From NCBI RefSeq assembly GCF_900090275.1, contig NZ_LT607755.1, forward strand, positions 1,054,001 to 1,118,000: 64,000 bases of DNA, read 5' to 3'. This DNA comes from Micromonospora zamorensis (GTDB lineage Bacteria; Actinomycetota; Actinomycetes; Mycobacteriales; Micromonosporaceae). Shown in pieces: positions 31,334-39,599 of this stretch. The translations under genes were made by a program, and so were the position numbers. Below the pieces are notes generated by a model that made no database searches, had not been told where the DNA came from, and was given only the letters and a program-made list of their open reading frames with translations. Numbering within the stretch: position 1 is the stretch's first letter; each line of letters starts with the position of its first letter.

Positions 31334-34123
31334 TCACACCAGCCACTGCTGGTTGGTGGCGGTGGTGCAGGGCCAGAGGATGAGTCTGGTGTTGTTGGCG
31401 GTGGCACCGCCGTTGGCGTCGAGGCAGGTGCCGGTGGCCTGGTTGCGCAGGGTTTTGGTGGTGGTGTCGTAGGTCCAGCGTTGGTTGGTGGCGGTGCCGC
31501 AGGTGGTGATGGTGGCGGCGGCGCCGGCTGTGGTGCTGGCGGGGGCGAGGCATTTGCCGCGGTTGCGGATGGTGTTGTCGGCTTGGCGGGTCCAGATCTG
31601 GTTGGTCGCTGCGGTGCAGTCCCAGAGGATCAGGGCGGTGCCGTCGGTGGTGGCGGCGCCGGGCACGTCGACACAACGTCCGCTGGCCACCCCGGCGATC
31701 GTGCCGGTCGCGGCGTCGGAGACCGCCTGGTAGCGGTGCCCGGCTTCGGCCGTGAACGTCACCCGGTCACCCGTCCGGTTCACCGGCACGGCCTGGTTCG
31801 TGGTCAGGTCCACCAGCGAGGCGGTGGCCAGCATCGGATTCCGTACGGTGAGGGAGCCGCTGTTGCCTGCGGTCAGCGTGATCCGGCTGGCCAGCCGGTT
31901 GCGCCACTCGGTGTCCACAGTGATGTTCCCGCGGGCCCGCAATCCGCTGACCGAGCCGGTGGGCCAGGCCGCCGGCACGGCGGGCAGCACGTCGACGACA
32001 CCGTTCTGGCTCTGCAGCAGCATCTCCGCCATTCCGGCGGTGGCCCCGAAGTTGCCGTCGATCTGGAACGGCGGGTGGGTGTCGAACAGGTTGGCGAGGG
32101 TGCTGCTCTTGAGCTGCTCGCTGAGCATCTTGTGGGCGTGGTCGCCATCGAGCAGCCGGGCCCAGAAGTTGATTTTCCAGGCCTTGCTCCAGCCGGTGCC
32201 GCCGTCGCCGCGCGCCGTGAGGGAAACGCGGGCGGCGTTGGCGAGAGCGGGGGTGGTCGACGGTGATATCTGCCGCCCCGGGTGCAGGGCGTACAGGTGC
32301 GAGACGTGCCGGTGGTCGTTGGTCGGGCTGTCCCAGTCCGCCTTCCACTCCTGCAACTGACCCCAGGAGCCGACCCGCAGGCCGGGGTCGAGCTTGTTCA
32401 GGGTGGTCTGCCACTGCCCGCGCAGGGTGGCGTCGACGCCGAGCGTGGCGCTCGCCTCGATGGTGTTCGTGAGCAGGTCCCACACGATCTGCTCGCTCAT
32501 CGATGCGCCGGCCGAGAAGTCACCCTGCTCGGGTGAGTAGCTGGGCGAGACGACCAGCCTGCCGTCGCGCGGATCGAGGTGCAGGTTGGCCCGCCAGAAC
32601 TCCGCGGCCTCCTTCATCGCCGGGTACGCCTGGTCGCGGAGGAACGTCGTGTCGCGGGTGAAGCGGTAGTGCTCGTAGAGGTGCTGGCACAACCACGCGG
32701 CCGCCTCCGGGAACCAGAAGGCGGTGGCCCAGTCCTGGACGCCGGTGAAGCCGTACGGGTTGGTGCTGAGGTGCGTGACCCAGCCGCTCGTACCGTAGAT
32801 GTTCTGCGCGGTGACCCGGCCTGGCGCGCGCAGGGCGTCGATGAAGTCGAACAGCGGCGTGGCGGTCTCCGCCAGGTTCGTGGTCTCCGCCGGCCAGTAG
32901 TTCATCTGGACGTTGATGTTGGTGTGGTAGTCAGCCTGCCAGGGCGGGGTGTTGGAGTTGTTCCAGATGCCCTGCAGGTTGGCCGGCAGGGAGCCGCCGC
33001 GGGAGGACGAGATGAGCAGGTACCGGCCGAAGGAGAAGTACAACGACTCCAGCGCGCGGTCCTGGGCTCGCCCAGCGGCACCGGTGTAGGCCGACCGCAG
33101 CTCGTCGGTGGGAACGTTCGGCATCTGCCCGCCCACGTTGAGCCGGACGCGGTCGAAGAGACTCTTGTAGTCGGCGAGGTGGGCCGCGCGCAGCGCCGCC
33201 ACCGTCGAGGCAGCCGCGCCGTCGACCGCCTGGGTGACCTGGGCGTGGGGGTCGGCGCCGCGATAGCTGGGGTAGGTGTCGGCGTACGACGTCGCGGCGG
33301 ACAGCACGATGAACGCCGAGTCGGCGCCGGTGACGGTGATCCGGTCGGTGCCGTCGGTCCGGGTGCCACCTGTGGTCACCACCCGGTACTGGGTTTCGTG
33401 GGTCAGCCCGTTGCCGGGCAGCGCGCCCCGCACGGTGATCCGACCGTTCGCCACGGTGACGGTGCTGCCGGGCTGGGCCGAGGCGGTACGCAGGACGAAG
33501 GAGACCTTGCCGGCCTGGCTGGCCGACAGCCGGGTGACGATCACGTTGCGGGGGTGGCTGGCGAAGTACTCGCGCTGGTAGGACACCCCGCCGTAGGAGT
33601 ATCCGACGCGAGCGGTGGCCTCGGCGAGATCCAGCTCGCGACGATAGTCGCTCACGGTGGCCGGGGTGCCGGTCATGTCGAGGTACATGTCGGCGAGGTT
33701 CTGGTACGAGCCGAATCCGGTCGCCGGCTGACCGAGTGCCGTGGCGACCGAGCCAGGTGCCATCCGTGTGTCCCGGTCGATCTGAGCCTGCACGCCGGTC
33801 AGGGCTCCGGGCCGTGGTGACGTCCAGTTGCCGTGGTTGTAGCCGCTGGTGCCGGGTCCACCCGTCCAGAGTGTCTTCTCGTTGAGTTGCAGGCGTTCGG
33901 TCTGGATGCCACCGAAGACCATGGCGCCGAGCGCACCGTTGCCCAGCGGAAGCGCGTTGCTCTCCCAGTTGGCGGCGGGCTCGTCGTACCAGAGCGCCAG
34001 CCCGGGGTCGGCGGCTGCTTCGGCCGGAGCGGAGTTCGCGGACGCGGCGGTCAGGGCCGCGGCCACGAGAAGAGCCGCTGCTGCGGCTCGCAGGATCGTC
34101 TGGGTACGGCCGATGACAGGCAT
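31334..34123 (-). CDS. GH95 alpha-1,2-L-fucosidase with C-terminal ricin-type module
   Basis: 929-residue secreted inverting fucosidase. The ATG at 34123 has AGAGGAGG upstream; signal peptide about 1-37. N-terminal beta domain (LWYDEPAANWESNALPLGNGALGAM), then an (alpha/alpha)6 barrel with NINVQMNYWPAE, SYSPEQGDF (Glu532, candidate general acid), DGNFGATAGMAEML (Asp689, candidate base partner) and a C-terminal beta domain. A ricin-type trefoil occupies about 805-929. GH95 typically removes alpha-1,2-fucose from H-type ends, which cap mucin chains. First gene of a 10.7-kb operon preceded by two operators at 34283-34325. Confidence 0.95.
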   Translation of the reverse strand: MPVIGRTQTILRAAAAALLVAAALTAASANSAPAEAAADPGLALWYDEPAANWESNALPLGNGALGAMVFGGIQTERLQLNEKTLWTGGPGTSGYNHGNWTSPRPGALTGVQAQIDRDTRMAPGSVATALGQPATGFGSYQNLADMYLDMTGTPATVSDYRRELDLAEATARVGYSYGGVSYQREYFASHPRNVIVTRLSASQAGKVSFVLRTASAQPGSTVTVANGRITVRGALPGNGLTHETQYRVVTTGGTRTDGTDRITVTGADSAFIVLSAATSYADTYPSYRGADPHAQVTQAVDGAAASTVAALRAAHLADYKSLFDRVRLNVGGQMPNVPTDELRSAYTGAAGRAQDRALESLYFSFGRYLLISSSRGGSLPANLQGIWNNSNTPPWQADYHTNINVQMNYWPAETTNLAETATPLFDFIDALRAPGRVTAQNIYGTSGWVTHLSTNPYGFTGVQDWATAFWFPEAAAWLCQHLYEHYRFTRDTTFLRDQAYPAMKEAAEFWRANLHLDPRDGRLVVSPSYSPEQGDFSAGASMSEQIVWDLLTNTIEASATLGVDATLRGQWQTTLNKLDPGLRVGSWGQLQEWKADWDSPTNDHRHVSHLYALHPGRQISPSTTPALANAARVSLTARGDGGTGWSKAWKINFWARLLDGDHAHKMLSEQLKSSTLANLFDTHPPFQIDGNFGATAGMAEMLLQSQNGVVDVLPAVPAAWPTGSVSGLRARGNITVDTEWRNRLASRITLTAGNSGSLTVRNPMLATASLVDLTTNQAVPVNRTGDRVTFTAEAGHRYQAVSDAATGTIAGVASGRCVDVPGAATTDGTALILWDCTAATNQIWTRQADNTIRNRGKCLAPASTTAGAAATITTCGTATNQRWTYDTTTKTLRNQATGTCLDANGGATANNTRLILWPCTTATNQQWLV
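31342..31706 (-). repeat. 365-bp near-identical ricin-module repeat, copy in GH95 gene
   Basis: Partner of 30754-31118 (offset 588, 6 mismatches). Here it encodes the C-terminal module of the GH95 protein. The similarity covers the module and little else, so a domain-level copy or gene conversion is implied. Confidence 0.92.
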
Positions 34124-34282
34124 AGGGCCTCCTCTATGCCATGGGAGTTAACGTGGGATGTATATTTTTGTCAATGGGTCGTACTCGAAAACCTGGTGAG
34201 GTTGCCTGCGATGAAGATCGCGACCTGAATGGTGGATCGCCAGCCCATCTCGGCCTATTGCCTGAACCATCGACAGCTGTTA

Positions 34283-34325
34283 GACATCAGATGTCCGAGC
34301 TCTCAAACCCGGAAACATCCGATGT
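34283..34325. promoter_or_regulatory. two TCnGAYRTCnGA operators between GH95 operon and fuconolactonase
   Basis: Site one is GACATCAGATGTC (34283-34295), with a perfect 12-mer at 34287-34298. Site two is ACATCCGATGT (34315-34325), whose 12-mer at 34318 matches 10 of 12. Their centres are about 31 bp apart, roughly three helical turns on the same face, which favours cooperative binding. The 292-base divergent gap 34124-34415 otherwise has only an AT-rich patch near 34155-34175. Confidence 0.78.
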
Positions 34326-34415
34326 ATGCGGGGTGGTGTTGGTGAAGCTTCTGCGATCACGGCATCGCGGTGCGGACATGGCCAGCCCCGCGGCGTCAGC
34401 CGCGGTGGGGCCTGC

Positions 34416-35270
34416 GTGCTGACGGTCGACGCGCACCATCACCTCTGGGGGAAACCGCCCGCCTGCGCCCGGCTCGACGACGACCGGATGCGGTCGGTCC
34501 GGCGTCCGTTCACAGTGGCCCAGTGGCAGGCGCAACTGCGCGCGGCCGAGGTCGATCGCTCCATCCTCGTGGAGAGTGGGCGATGCGACGAGGCGGAGTC
34601 GGAGGACCTGCTCCGGTGGGCGACCGAGGCGCCGCAGATCGCCGGTGTGGTGCTGTGGGCTGACCTGACCGGTCCCGGCTTGGAGGCCCGCATCGCCAGA
34701 CACCTCCGGCGCGCCGGTGGCGATCGGGTGGTCGGTGTCCGCGCCCAGATCCAGGCCGAGCCGGATCCGGACCATCTGGACCGCCCGGACGTGCGCCGCG
34801 GCCTCCGTGTCGTCGCGGCAGCCGGGCTGGCCTTCGACCTGCTGGTCCGGGTGGACCAGCTGCCCGCCGCGGCGCGGGCCGCCGCGGCGCTGCCGCACGT
34901 CCGCTTCGTCCTCGATCATCTCGGCAAACCGGAGATCCGGGCGGGTGCGACCGGGCTGGCCCGGTGGCGCGAGCCGTTCGCGGCGTTGGCCGAGCAGCCC
35001 AATGTCACGGCCAAGATGTCCGGCCTGGTGACGGAGGCCGACTGGGTCTCGTGGCGGGCCGACGACCTGCGACCGTTCGTCCGCGAGGCGCTCGACCGTT
35101 TCGGGCCGGATCGTTTGATGTTCGGTTCGGACTGGCCACTGTGCCTGCTCGCGGGCAGCTACGGCCGGGCGCGGGCCGCGCTGCACCAGGTGTTGCCGGC
35201 GCTGTCCGAGGCGGCCTCACACGCGATCTTCGGAGGCACCGCCGCGCGGGTCTACCGGCTGGCGGTCTGA
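34416..35270 (+). CDS. amidohydrolase, L-fuconolactonase-like (COG3618 type)
   Basis: 284 residues from the GTG at 34416; an in-frame ATG at 34326 overlaps the second operator and adds an unlikely leader. The metal-binding start DAHHHLWG is typical of amidohydrolase-2 lactonases. FVLDHLGKPEI and LMFGSDWPLCLLAGSYG carry the later His and Asp ligands. COG3618 members hydrolyse sugar lactones such as L-fuconolactone, L-rhamnonolactone or 2-pyrone-4,6-dicarboxylate. Shared control region with two fucosidases supports the fucose role. Other steps of fucose oxidation are not recognisable here, except that the SDR at 47972 could in principle be a dehydrogenase. Confidence 0.8.
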   Translation: MLTVDAHHHLWGKPPACARLDDDRMRSVRRPFTVAQWQAQLRAAEVDRSILVESGRCDEAESEDLLRWATEAPQIAGVVLWADLTGPGLEARIARHLRRAGGDRVVGVRAQIQAEPDPDHLDRPDVRRGLRVVAAAGLAFDLLVRVDQLPAAARAAAALPHVRFVLDHLGKPEIRAGATGLARWREPFAALAEQPNVTAKMSGLVTEADWVSWRADDLRPFVREALDRFGPDRLMFGSDWPLCLLAGSYGRARAALHQVLPALSEAASHAIFGGTAARVYRLAV

Positions 35271-35320
35271 CCCGGCGATCATGGGAACGGGTCCAACCCC
35301 GAACATGTGCGGAGGCGGCG

Positions 35321-35992
35321 ATGGCTCTCACCGACGAGGCGATCGGCAAGATCAAGATGATGATCACGTCGGGCGAGCTCGGCCCCGGCGATCGACTGCC
35401 GAAGGAGGCGGACCTGGCCCGGCGGCTCGGTCTGTCCCGCAACTCCCTGCGTGAAGCGGTGAAGGCCCTGTCCATCATCCGCATCCTGGATGTCCGCCAG
35501 GGTGACGGCACCTACGTCACCAGCCTTGCCCCACAGTTGCTGCTCGACATGCTCAATTTCGTCGTGGACTTCCACCGCGACGACACAGTGCTGGAGTTCC
35601 TTGAGGTCCGGCGCATCCTTGAGCCGGCCGCCACGGCGCTGGCCGCGCAGCGGATGGCCGCCGAGGACGTCGCCGGCCTCCAGGCCGTGCTCGACAACCT
35701 CGGCGACACCCACGACGTGGAGGCCCTGGTCGCCAACGATCTGCAGTTCCACCGCCTGATCGCCGTCGGCTCCGGAAACACGGTGCTGTGCTCGCTGCTC
35801 GACGGGCTCTCCGGGCCCACCACCCGGGCCCGCATCTGGCGCGGTGTCACCCAGCAGGGCGTCATCACCCGGACCCGGGAGCAGCATCAGGCGATTGTCG
35901 ACGCGATCACGATCGGGCACGCCGACCTTGCGCGTTCCTGGGCGACAGTGCACATCGCCGGCGTCGAGGAGTGGCTCCGCAGGGCACTGTGA
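35321..35992 (+). CDS. GntR-family regulator, FadR subgroup (FCD domain)
   Basis: 223 residues with a GGAGGCGG site and ATG at 35321. Residues about 5-70 are a GntR winged helix (LGPGDRLPKEADLARRLGLS; NSLREAVKALSIIRILDVRQGDGTYV). The rest is an FCD ligand domain with metal-binding pattern residues (DLQFHRLIA, REQHQAIVDAI). It follows the fuconolactonase by 50 nt and is convergent with a second FadR-type gene, so it may sense a fucose-derived acid. The FadR subgroup binds short palindromes of the kind repeated in this locus. Confidence 0.9.
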   Translation: MALTDEAIGKIKMMITSGELGPGDRLPKEADLARRLGLSRNSLREAVKALSIIRILDVRQGDGTYVTSLAPQLLLDMLNFVVDFHRDDTVLEFLEVRRILEPAATALAAQRMAAEDVAGLQAVLDNLGDTHDVEALVANDLQFHRLIAVGSGNTVLCSLLDGLSGPTTRARIWRGVTQQGVITRTREQHQAIVDAITIGHADLARSWATVHIAGVEEWLRRAL

Positions 35993-36045
35993 CCGACCAT
36001 GGCCGCTGACCGGCTTGCGAGTCGTACGGCGATGGCGGTGTCGAT

Positions 36046-36777
36046 TCAGGCCCGCACGACGCGGGCGATGCTCGCCCGGATGGGCGCGTAGTGGTCGGCG
36101 ATGGCGGCTTGCAGGCCGGCCACGTTGCCGGCCGCGATCGCGTCCACGATTGCCCGGTGACGGTGGGCGGTGATCAGCCGGTCCTCCGGCTCGGTGCGCA
36201 GCGTGGGAGCGACGATGGCCTGGACCTGCCAGAACGCCTCGGTCAGCTGGAGGATCAGGTCGTTGCCGAGGGGCTCGAGCAACTTCACGTGGAAGGCCCG
36301 GTCGACATCGAGGAAGTCCTTCCCCTGGGCCGCCAGGCTCTCCATCTCGTCGACGAGCGCGGAGAGGGCCACCCGGTGCTCGCCGTCGAGGACGGCGATG
36401 ACCTGGGCTGCGAGCCCCTGCTCGAGGGTCTGGCGGACATCGACGACCTGCCCCAGCACGTGGTGATCTTCCTCGCCGCTCAGGAGGCCGCGGAAGGTCA
36501 GGCCCTCCACGAGAGCGGCGAGGGACATGCGGCCGACGAACGTGCCGTGACCGTGCCGCACCTCGACGATGTCGAGGGCAGAGAGGATCTTGACGGCCTC
36601 GCGCACGCTGGACCGGCTGGCGCCCACCGCGTCGCACAGCTCCGCCTCGGTGGGGAGGATGTCTCCCGGCTTGAGGCGATTCCGCAGGATGTACTCCTTG
36701 ATCTTGGTAGCGACTTCCTGCCGGCGGGGACCTGGGCGCTCCGCACCGCGTAGCGGAGTGGCGTCAATGGTCGTCAT
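36046..36777 (-). CDS. GntR-family regulator, FadR subgroup, NanR-like by position
   Basis: 243 residues with an N-terminal GntR winged helix (LKPGDILPTEAELCDAVGAS, SSVREAVKILSALDIVEVRHGHGTFVG) and an FCD domain (VDRAFHVKLL, AHRHRAIVDAI). It is divergent from the nan operon, and the intergenic region carries two overlapping perfect TCnGAYRTCnGA sites, the standard arrangement for a local regulator. By position it is the best candidate for the sialic-acid responsive regulator and reader of the dispersed operator. Compared with the FadR paralogue at 35321 it has a longer N-terminus. Confidence 0.88.
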   Translation of the reverse strand: MTTIDATPLRGAERPGPRRQEVATKIKEYILRNRLKPGDILPTEAELCDAVGASRSSVREAVKILSALDIVEVRHGHGTFVGRMSLAALVEGLTFRGLLSGEEDHHVLGQVVDVRQTLEQGLAAQVIAVLDGEHRVALSALVDEMESLAAQGKDFLDVDRAFHVKLLEPLGNDLILQLTEAFWQVQAIVAPTLRTEPEDRLITAHRHRAIVDAIAAGNVAGLQAAIADHYAPIRASIARVVRA

Positions 36778-36823
36778 CTGGCACTTGCCCTTCCCTCACG
36801 AATCTGACACGCTCACCCTATCG

Positions 36824-36846
36824 GCATCAGATGTCAGACGTCAGAC
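36824..36846. promoter_or_regulatory. double overlapping operator in the nanR-nan intergenic region
   Basis: GCATCAGATGTCAGACGTCAGAC contains two perfect TCnGAYRTCnGA sites offset by 7 bp (36827-36838 and 36834-36845). It lies 47 bp from the regulator start and about 70 bp from the binding-protein start, so it can serve both divergent genes. Confidence 0.82.
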
Positions 36847-36914
36847 CCCATTATCTTCGAATCCCTCAGCGCGAGCGTCACGCGAGCGCATGAAGAGCCT
36901 ATGGAGGCAGCTAC

Positions 36915-38540
36915 GTGAGCACCACCGTTAAGCCATCGGGGAGTTGGCGCGTCCCCCCGCGTCGGCTCCGCTCGCTGGCCGTCGCGTCCACTGCGGCAAC
37001 CCTCGCTCTCGGACTCGTCGCGTGCAGCGGCGGGCCGGCTTCGACCAACGCCGTCGAGGGGGGCGGGGGGAAGACCTCCATCGAGACCACCCTGGCGTTC
37101 ACCCTCTCCAGCGGGTTCGACCCGGGTAACGCCTCGTCGGCGGTGGCGACCGCGGTCAACCAGCACATCTTCGAGGGTCTGATCGATCTAGACCCGGTCA
37201 CGCGGGAACCCTACCGTGCTCTCGCGAAGGAAGACCCGGTGGCCAGCGCCGACGGGCTCACCTACACCGTGGCGGTGCGTGACGGCGCGAAGTTCTCCGA
37301 CGGCACCCCGGTCACCGCCGAGGACGTCGCCTGGTCCTTCACCCGGGTCCTCAAGCCGGCCGACCCCAAGGCCCCGCCGCTGATGCAGGGCTTCGTGTCG
37401 TTCATCGACTCGGTGACCGCCAAGGACGCGACGACCGCCGAGTTCAAGCTGAAGTACCCGTTCGCCCTGTTCTCCGAGCGGATCGCCGTCATCAAGATCC
37501 TGCCGAAGGCGAAGACCGCGGACGCGGACGCGTCGAAGGCCTTCGACACGGCACCGATCGGCTCCGGCCCCTTCAAGATGGACAGCGCGTCCAAGGAGTC
37601 GGGTATCAAGCTCAGCAAGAACCCGAACTACAGCGGGCCCCGTCCGGCCAAGGTCGAGACGATGACCTGGAACACCACCTCCGAGGCCTCCGCGCGGGTG
37701 TCGGACCTGCAGGGCGGCCGAGTCCAGGCCATCGAGTCGGTGCCTTACCTGAACGTCGACTCGCTCAAGGACAAGTACACGGTCGACGTGAAGCAGGCCT
37801 TCAACCAGGTCTTCCTCATGTTCAACTCGTCGGCGGCGCCGTTCAACGACAAGCGGGTGCGCCAGGCCCTGCACTACGCGATCAACAAGGACGAGGTCAT
37901 CAAGACCGCGCTCAACGGTTACGGCACGGCGGCGACGAGCTACCTGGACGAGGGCAACAAGGACTACCAGAAGGCCGCCACCGTCTACGACTACAACCTG
38001 GAAAAGGCCAAGAGCCTGCTCCAGGAGGCCGGCGTCTCGAACCTGAAGTTCCAGCTCGACACCACGGACAACTCCGCCGTGAAGGATGTCGCCCCGCTGG
38101 TCATCGAGCAGTGGAAGAAGATCGGCGTCACCGCCACCCTCAACACCGTGCCGTCCTCGGCCATCTACGGTGACATCGTTCCGAAGGACACCTTCCGGGT
38201 CCTGATGGCCACCGGAGACCCCAGCGTCTTCGGCGTCGACACCGACCTGCTGATGCGCTGGTTCTACTACGGCGAGACCTGGCCGGGCCTGCGCTACCGG
38301 TGGAACGCCACCGACCGCAAGGCCATGGCCGACCTGCTCGACAAGGCCGCGCAGACCTCCGACGAGGCGGCCCGCAAGGCCCTGTGGAAGCAGGCTCTGG
38401 ACAAGGTGGCCGACGAGGTCCCCCTGTACCCGATCCTGCACACCAAGGTCGTCACCGCGTACGACCCCGCGAAGCTCAGCGACTTCTCGGGCGCGGCGAC
38501 CACAGGCCTGTACTTCCTGGGCAGCAGCCGAAAGGGCTGA
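36915..38540 (+). CDS. solute-binding lipoprotein of Dpp/Opp/Sat-type ABC importer
   Basis: 541-residue family 5 extracellular binding protein. GTG start at 36915 after GGAGG. The lipobox LGLVAC puts the lipidated Cys near residue 36. Mature features: YTVAVRDGAKFSDGTPVTAEDVAWSF (the family 5 signature region), IGSGPFKM, and FNDKRVRQALHYAINKDEV. Such proteins bind peptides, but some bacterial sialic acid importers (SatABCD in Haemophilus, SiaEFGI in corynebacteria) are built on this scaffold. As first gene of an operon ending in lyase, kinase and epimerase, uptake of sialic acid is the likely role. Confidence 0.85.
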   Translation: MSTTVKPSGSWRVPPRRLRSLAVASTAATLALGLVACSGGPASTNAVEGGGGKTSIETTLAFTLSSGFDPGNASSAVATAVNQHIFEGLIDLDPVTREPYRALAKEDPVASADGLTYTVAVRDGAKFSDGTPVTAEDVAWSFTRVLKPADPKAPPLMQGFVSFIDSVTAKDATTAEFKLKYPFALFSERIAVIKILPKAKTADADASKAFDTAPIGSGPFKMDSASKESGIKLSKNPNYSGPRPAKVETMTWNTTSEASARVSDLQGGRVQAIESVPYLNVDSLKDKYTVDVKQAFNQVFLMFNSSAAPFNDKRVRQALHYAINKDEVIKTALNGYGTAATSYLDEGNKDYQKAATVYDYNLEKAKSLLQEAGVSNLKFQLDTTDNSAVKDVAPLVIEQWKKIGVTATLNTVPSSAIYGDIVPKDTFRVLMATGDPSVFGVDTDLLMRWFYYGETWPGLRYRWNATDRKAMADLLDKAAQTSDEAARKALWKQALDKVADEVPLYPILHTKVVTAYDPAKLSDFSGAATTGLYFLGSSRKG

Positions 38541-38574
38541 GCCCGCTTCGGGGGCCCGGACCCCGGCCCCTAGC

Positions 38575-38610
38575 GTCCCGCCCAGCCCTGTCCCTTGGGC
38601 TGGGCGGGAC
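38575..38610 (+). terminator. intra-operon 14-bp hairpin after the binding-protein gene
   Basis: GTCCCGCCCAGCCC (38575-38588) and GGGCTGGGCGGGAC (38597-38610) form a perfect 14-bp stem with an 8-nt loop in the 102-nt gap between binding protein and permease. It probably gives partial termination or mRNA stabilisation so that more binding protein than permease is made. Confidence 0.75.
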
Positions 38611-38642
38611 GTCCCGGCGGCCCTCGACGAAAGAAAGACACC

Positions 38643-39599
38643 ATGCTGAGCGTTCTGAGCCTGGTCACGCGACGACTCCTGACCCTGATACCCCTGGTGC
38701 TGGGCATCACGATCTTCGTTTTCGTGATCATGCAGTTCTCCCCGATCGATCCCGCGTTGTCCGTCCTCGGCGACCAGGCAACCGCCGCGCAGGTGGCCGC
38801 GTTCAAGGCCGCCAACGGCCTCGACGACCCGCTGCCCCTGCGGTACCTGCACTTCCTGGGCGACCTGCTCCGGGGCGATCTGGGCATGACCTTCCCGCCG
38901 TCCGTCCCGGTCGCCGACAAGATCGCCACCGCGCTGCCGCTGACGATCCAGCTGACCGCCCTCGGCATCGTCGGCGCGCTGATCATCGCGTTGGCCCTCG
39001 GCATCCCCGCGGCGCTGTACCGCGATCGCTGGCCCGACCAGGTCATCCGGTTCGTCTCGATGGCCGGTATCGCCATGCCGTCGTTCTGGCTGGCCCTCCT
39101 GCTCATCCAGGAGTTCTCGGTCCGCCGCCCCGTCTTCCCGACCGGCGGGTACGTCAACCCCGGTGACTCGTTCTCGCTCTGGCTCCAGTCGCTCGCCATG
39201 CCGGCGCTCGCTCTCGCCGTCCCGGTCGGCTGCTCACTGGCCAGAATCGTGCGGACGTCGATGGTCGAGGAACTCGACAAGGACTACGTGCGCACCGCCA
39301 TCGGCGCCGGCCTGCCGCCCCGCGTGGTGGTCGGCCGCAACGTGCTGCGCAACGCGCTCGTCAACCCGCTCACCGTGCTGGGCCTGCGGATCGGCTACCT
39401 GCTGGGCGGCACTGTCGTCATCGAGGCCATCTTCTCGCTGCCCGGCATGGGCACCCAGATCATGAGCGCGGTGCAGCAGAACGACACCGCCCTCGCGCAG
39501 GGAACCGTGCTGACGATCGCCATCTGCTTCGTCGTCGTGAACCTGGTGGTCGACATCCTCTACCTCTTCGCCAACCCTCGACTGCGCGGAGCCCACTGA
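38643..39599 (+). CDS. ABC importer permease, DppB type
   Basis: 318-residue membrane protein starting at the ATG at 38643 (GAAAGAAAGA upstream). The N-terminal LSLVTRRLLTLIPLVLGITIFVFVIM is the usual first helix of DppB/OppB permeases. About six helices are visible. The EAA loop reads TAIGAGLPPRVVVGRNVLRNALVNP. It overlaps the following gene by one base (TGATG). Partner of the fused permease-ATPase and of the separate ATPase. Confidence 0.88.
   Translation: MLSVLSLVTRRLLTLIPLVLGITIFVFVIMQFSPIDPALSVLGDQATAAQVAAFKAANGLDDPLPLRYLHFLGDLLRGDLGMTFPPSVPVADKIATALPLTIQLTALGIVGALIIALALGIPAALYRDRWPDQVIRFVSMAGIAMPSFWLALLLIQEFSVRRPVFPTGGYVNPGDSFSLWLQSLAMPALALAVPVGCSLARIVRTSMVEELDKDYVRTAIGAGLPPRVVVGRNVLRNALVNPLTVLGLRIGYLLGGTVVIEAIFSLPGMGTQIMSAVQQNDTALAQGTVLTIAICFVVVNLVVDILYLFANPRLRGAH

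Noticed and set aside
34326..34415. ATG start for the fuconolactonase at 34326
   Set aside because: It overlaps the second operator and adds 30 residues unlike the family; HHHLW normally lies close to the N-terminus, as with the GTG at 34416.
37188..38852. 554-residue minus-strand frame over the binding-protein gene
   Set aside because: Antisense shadow rich in Arg/Val/Gly, spanning the intra-operon hairpin; no domain.
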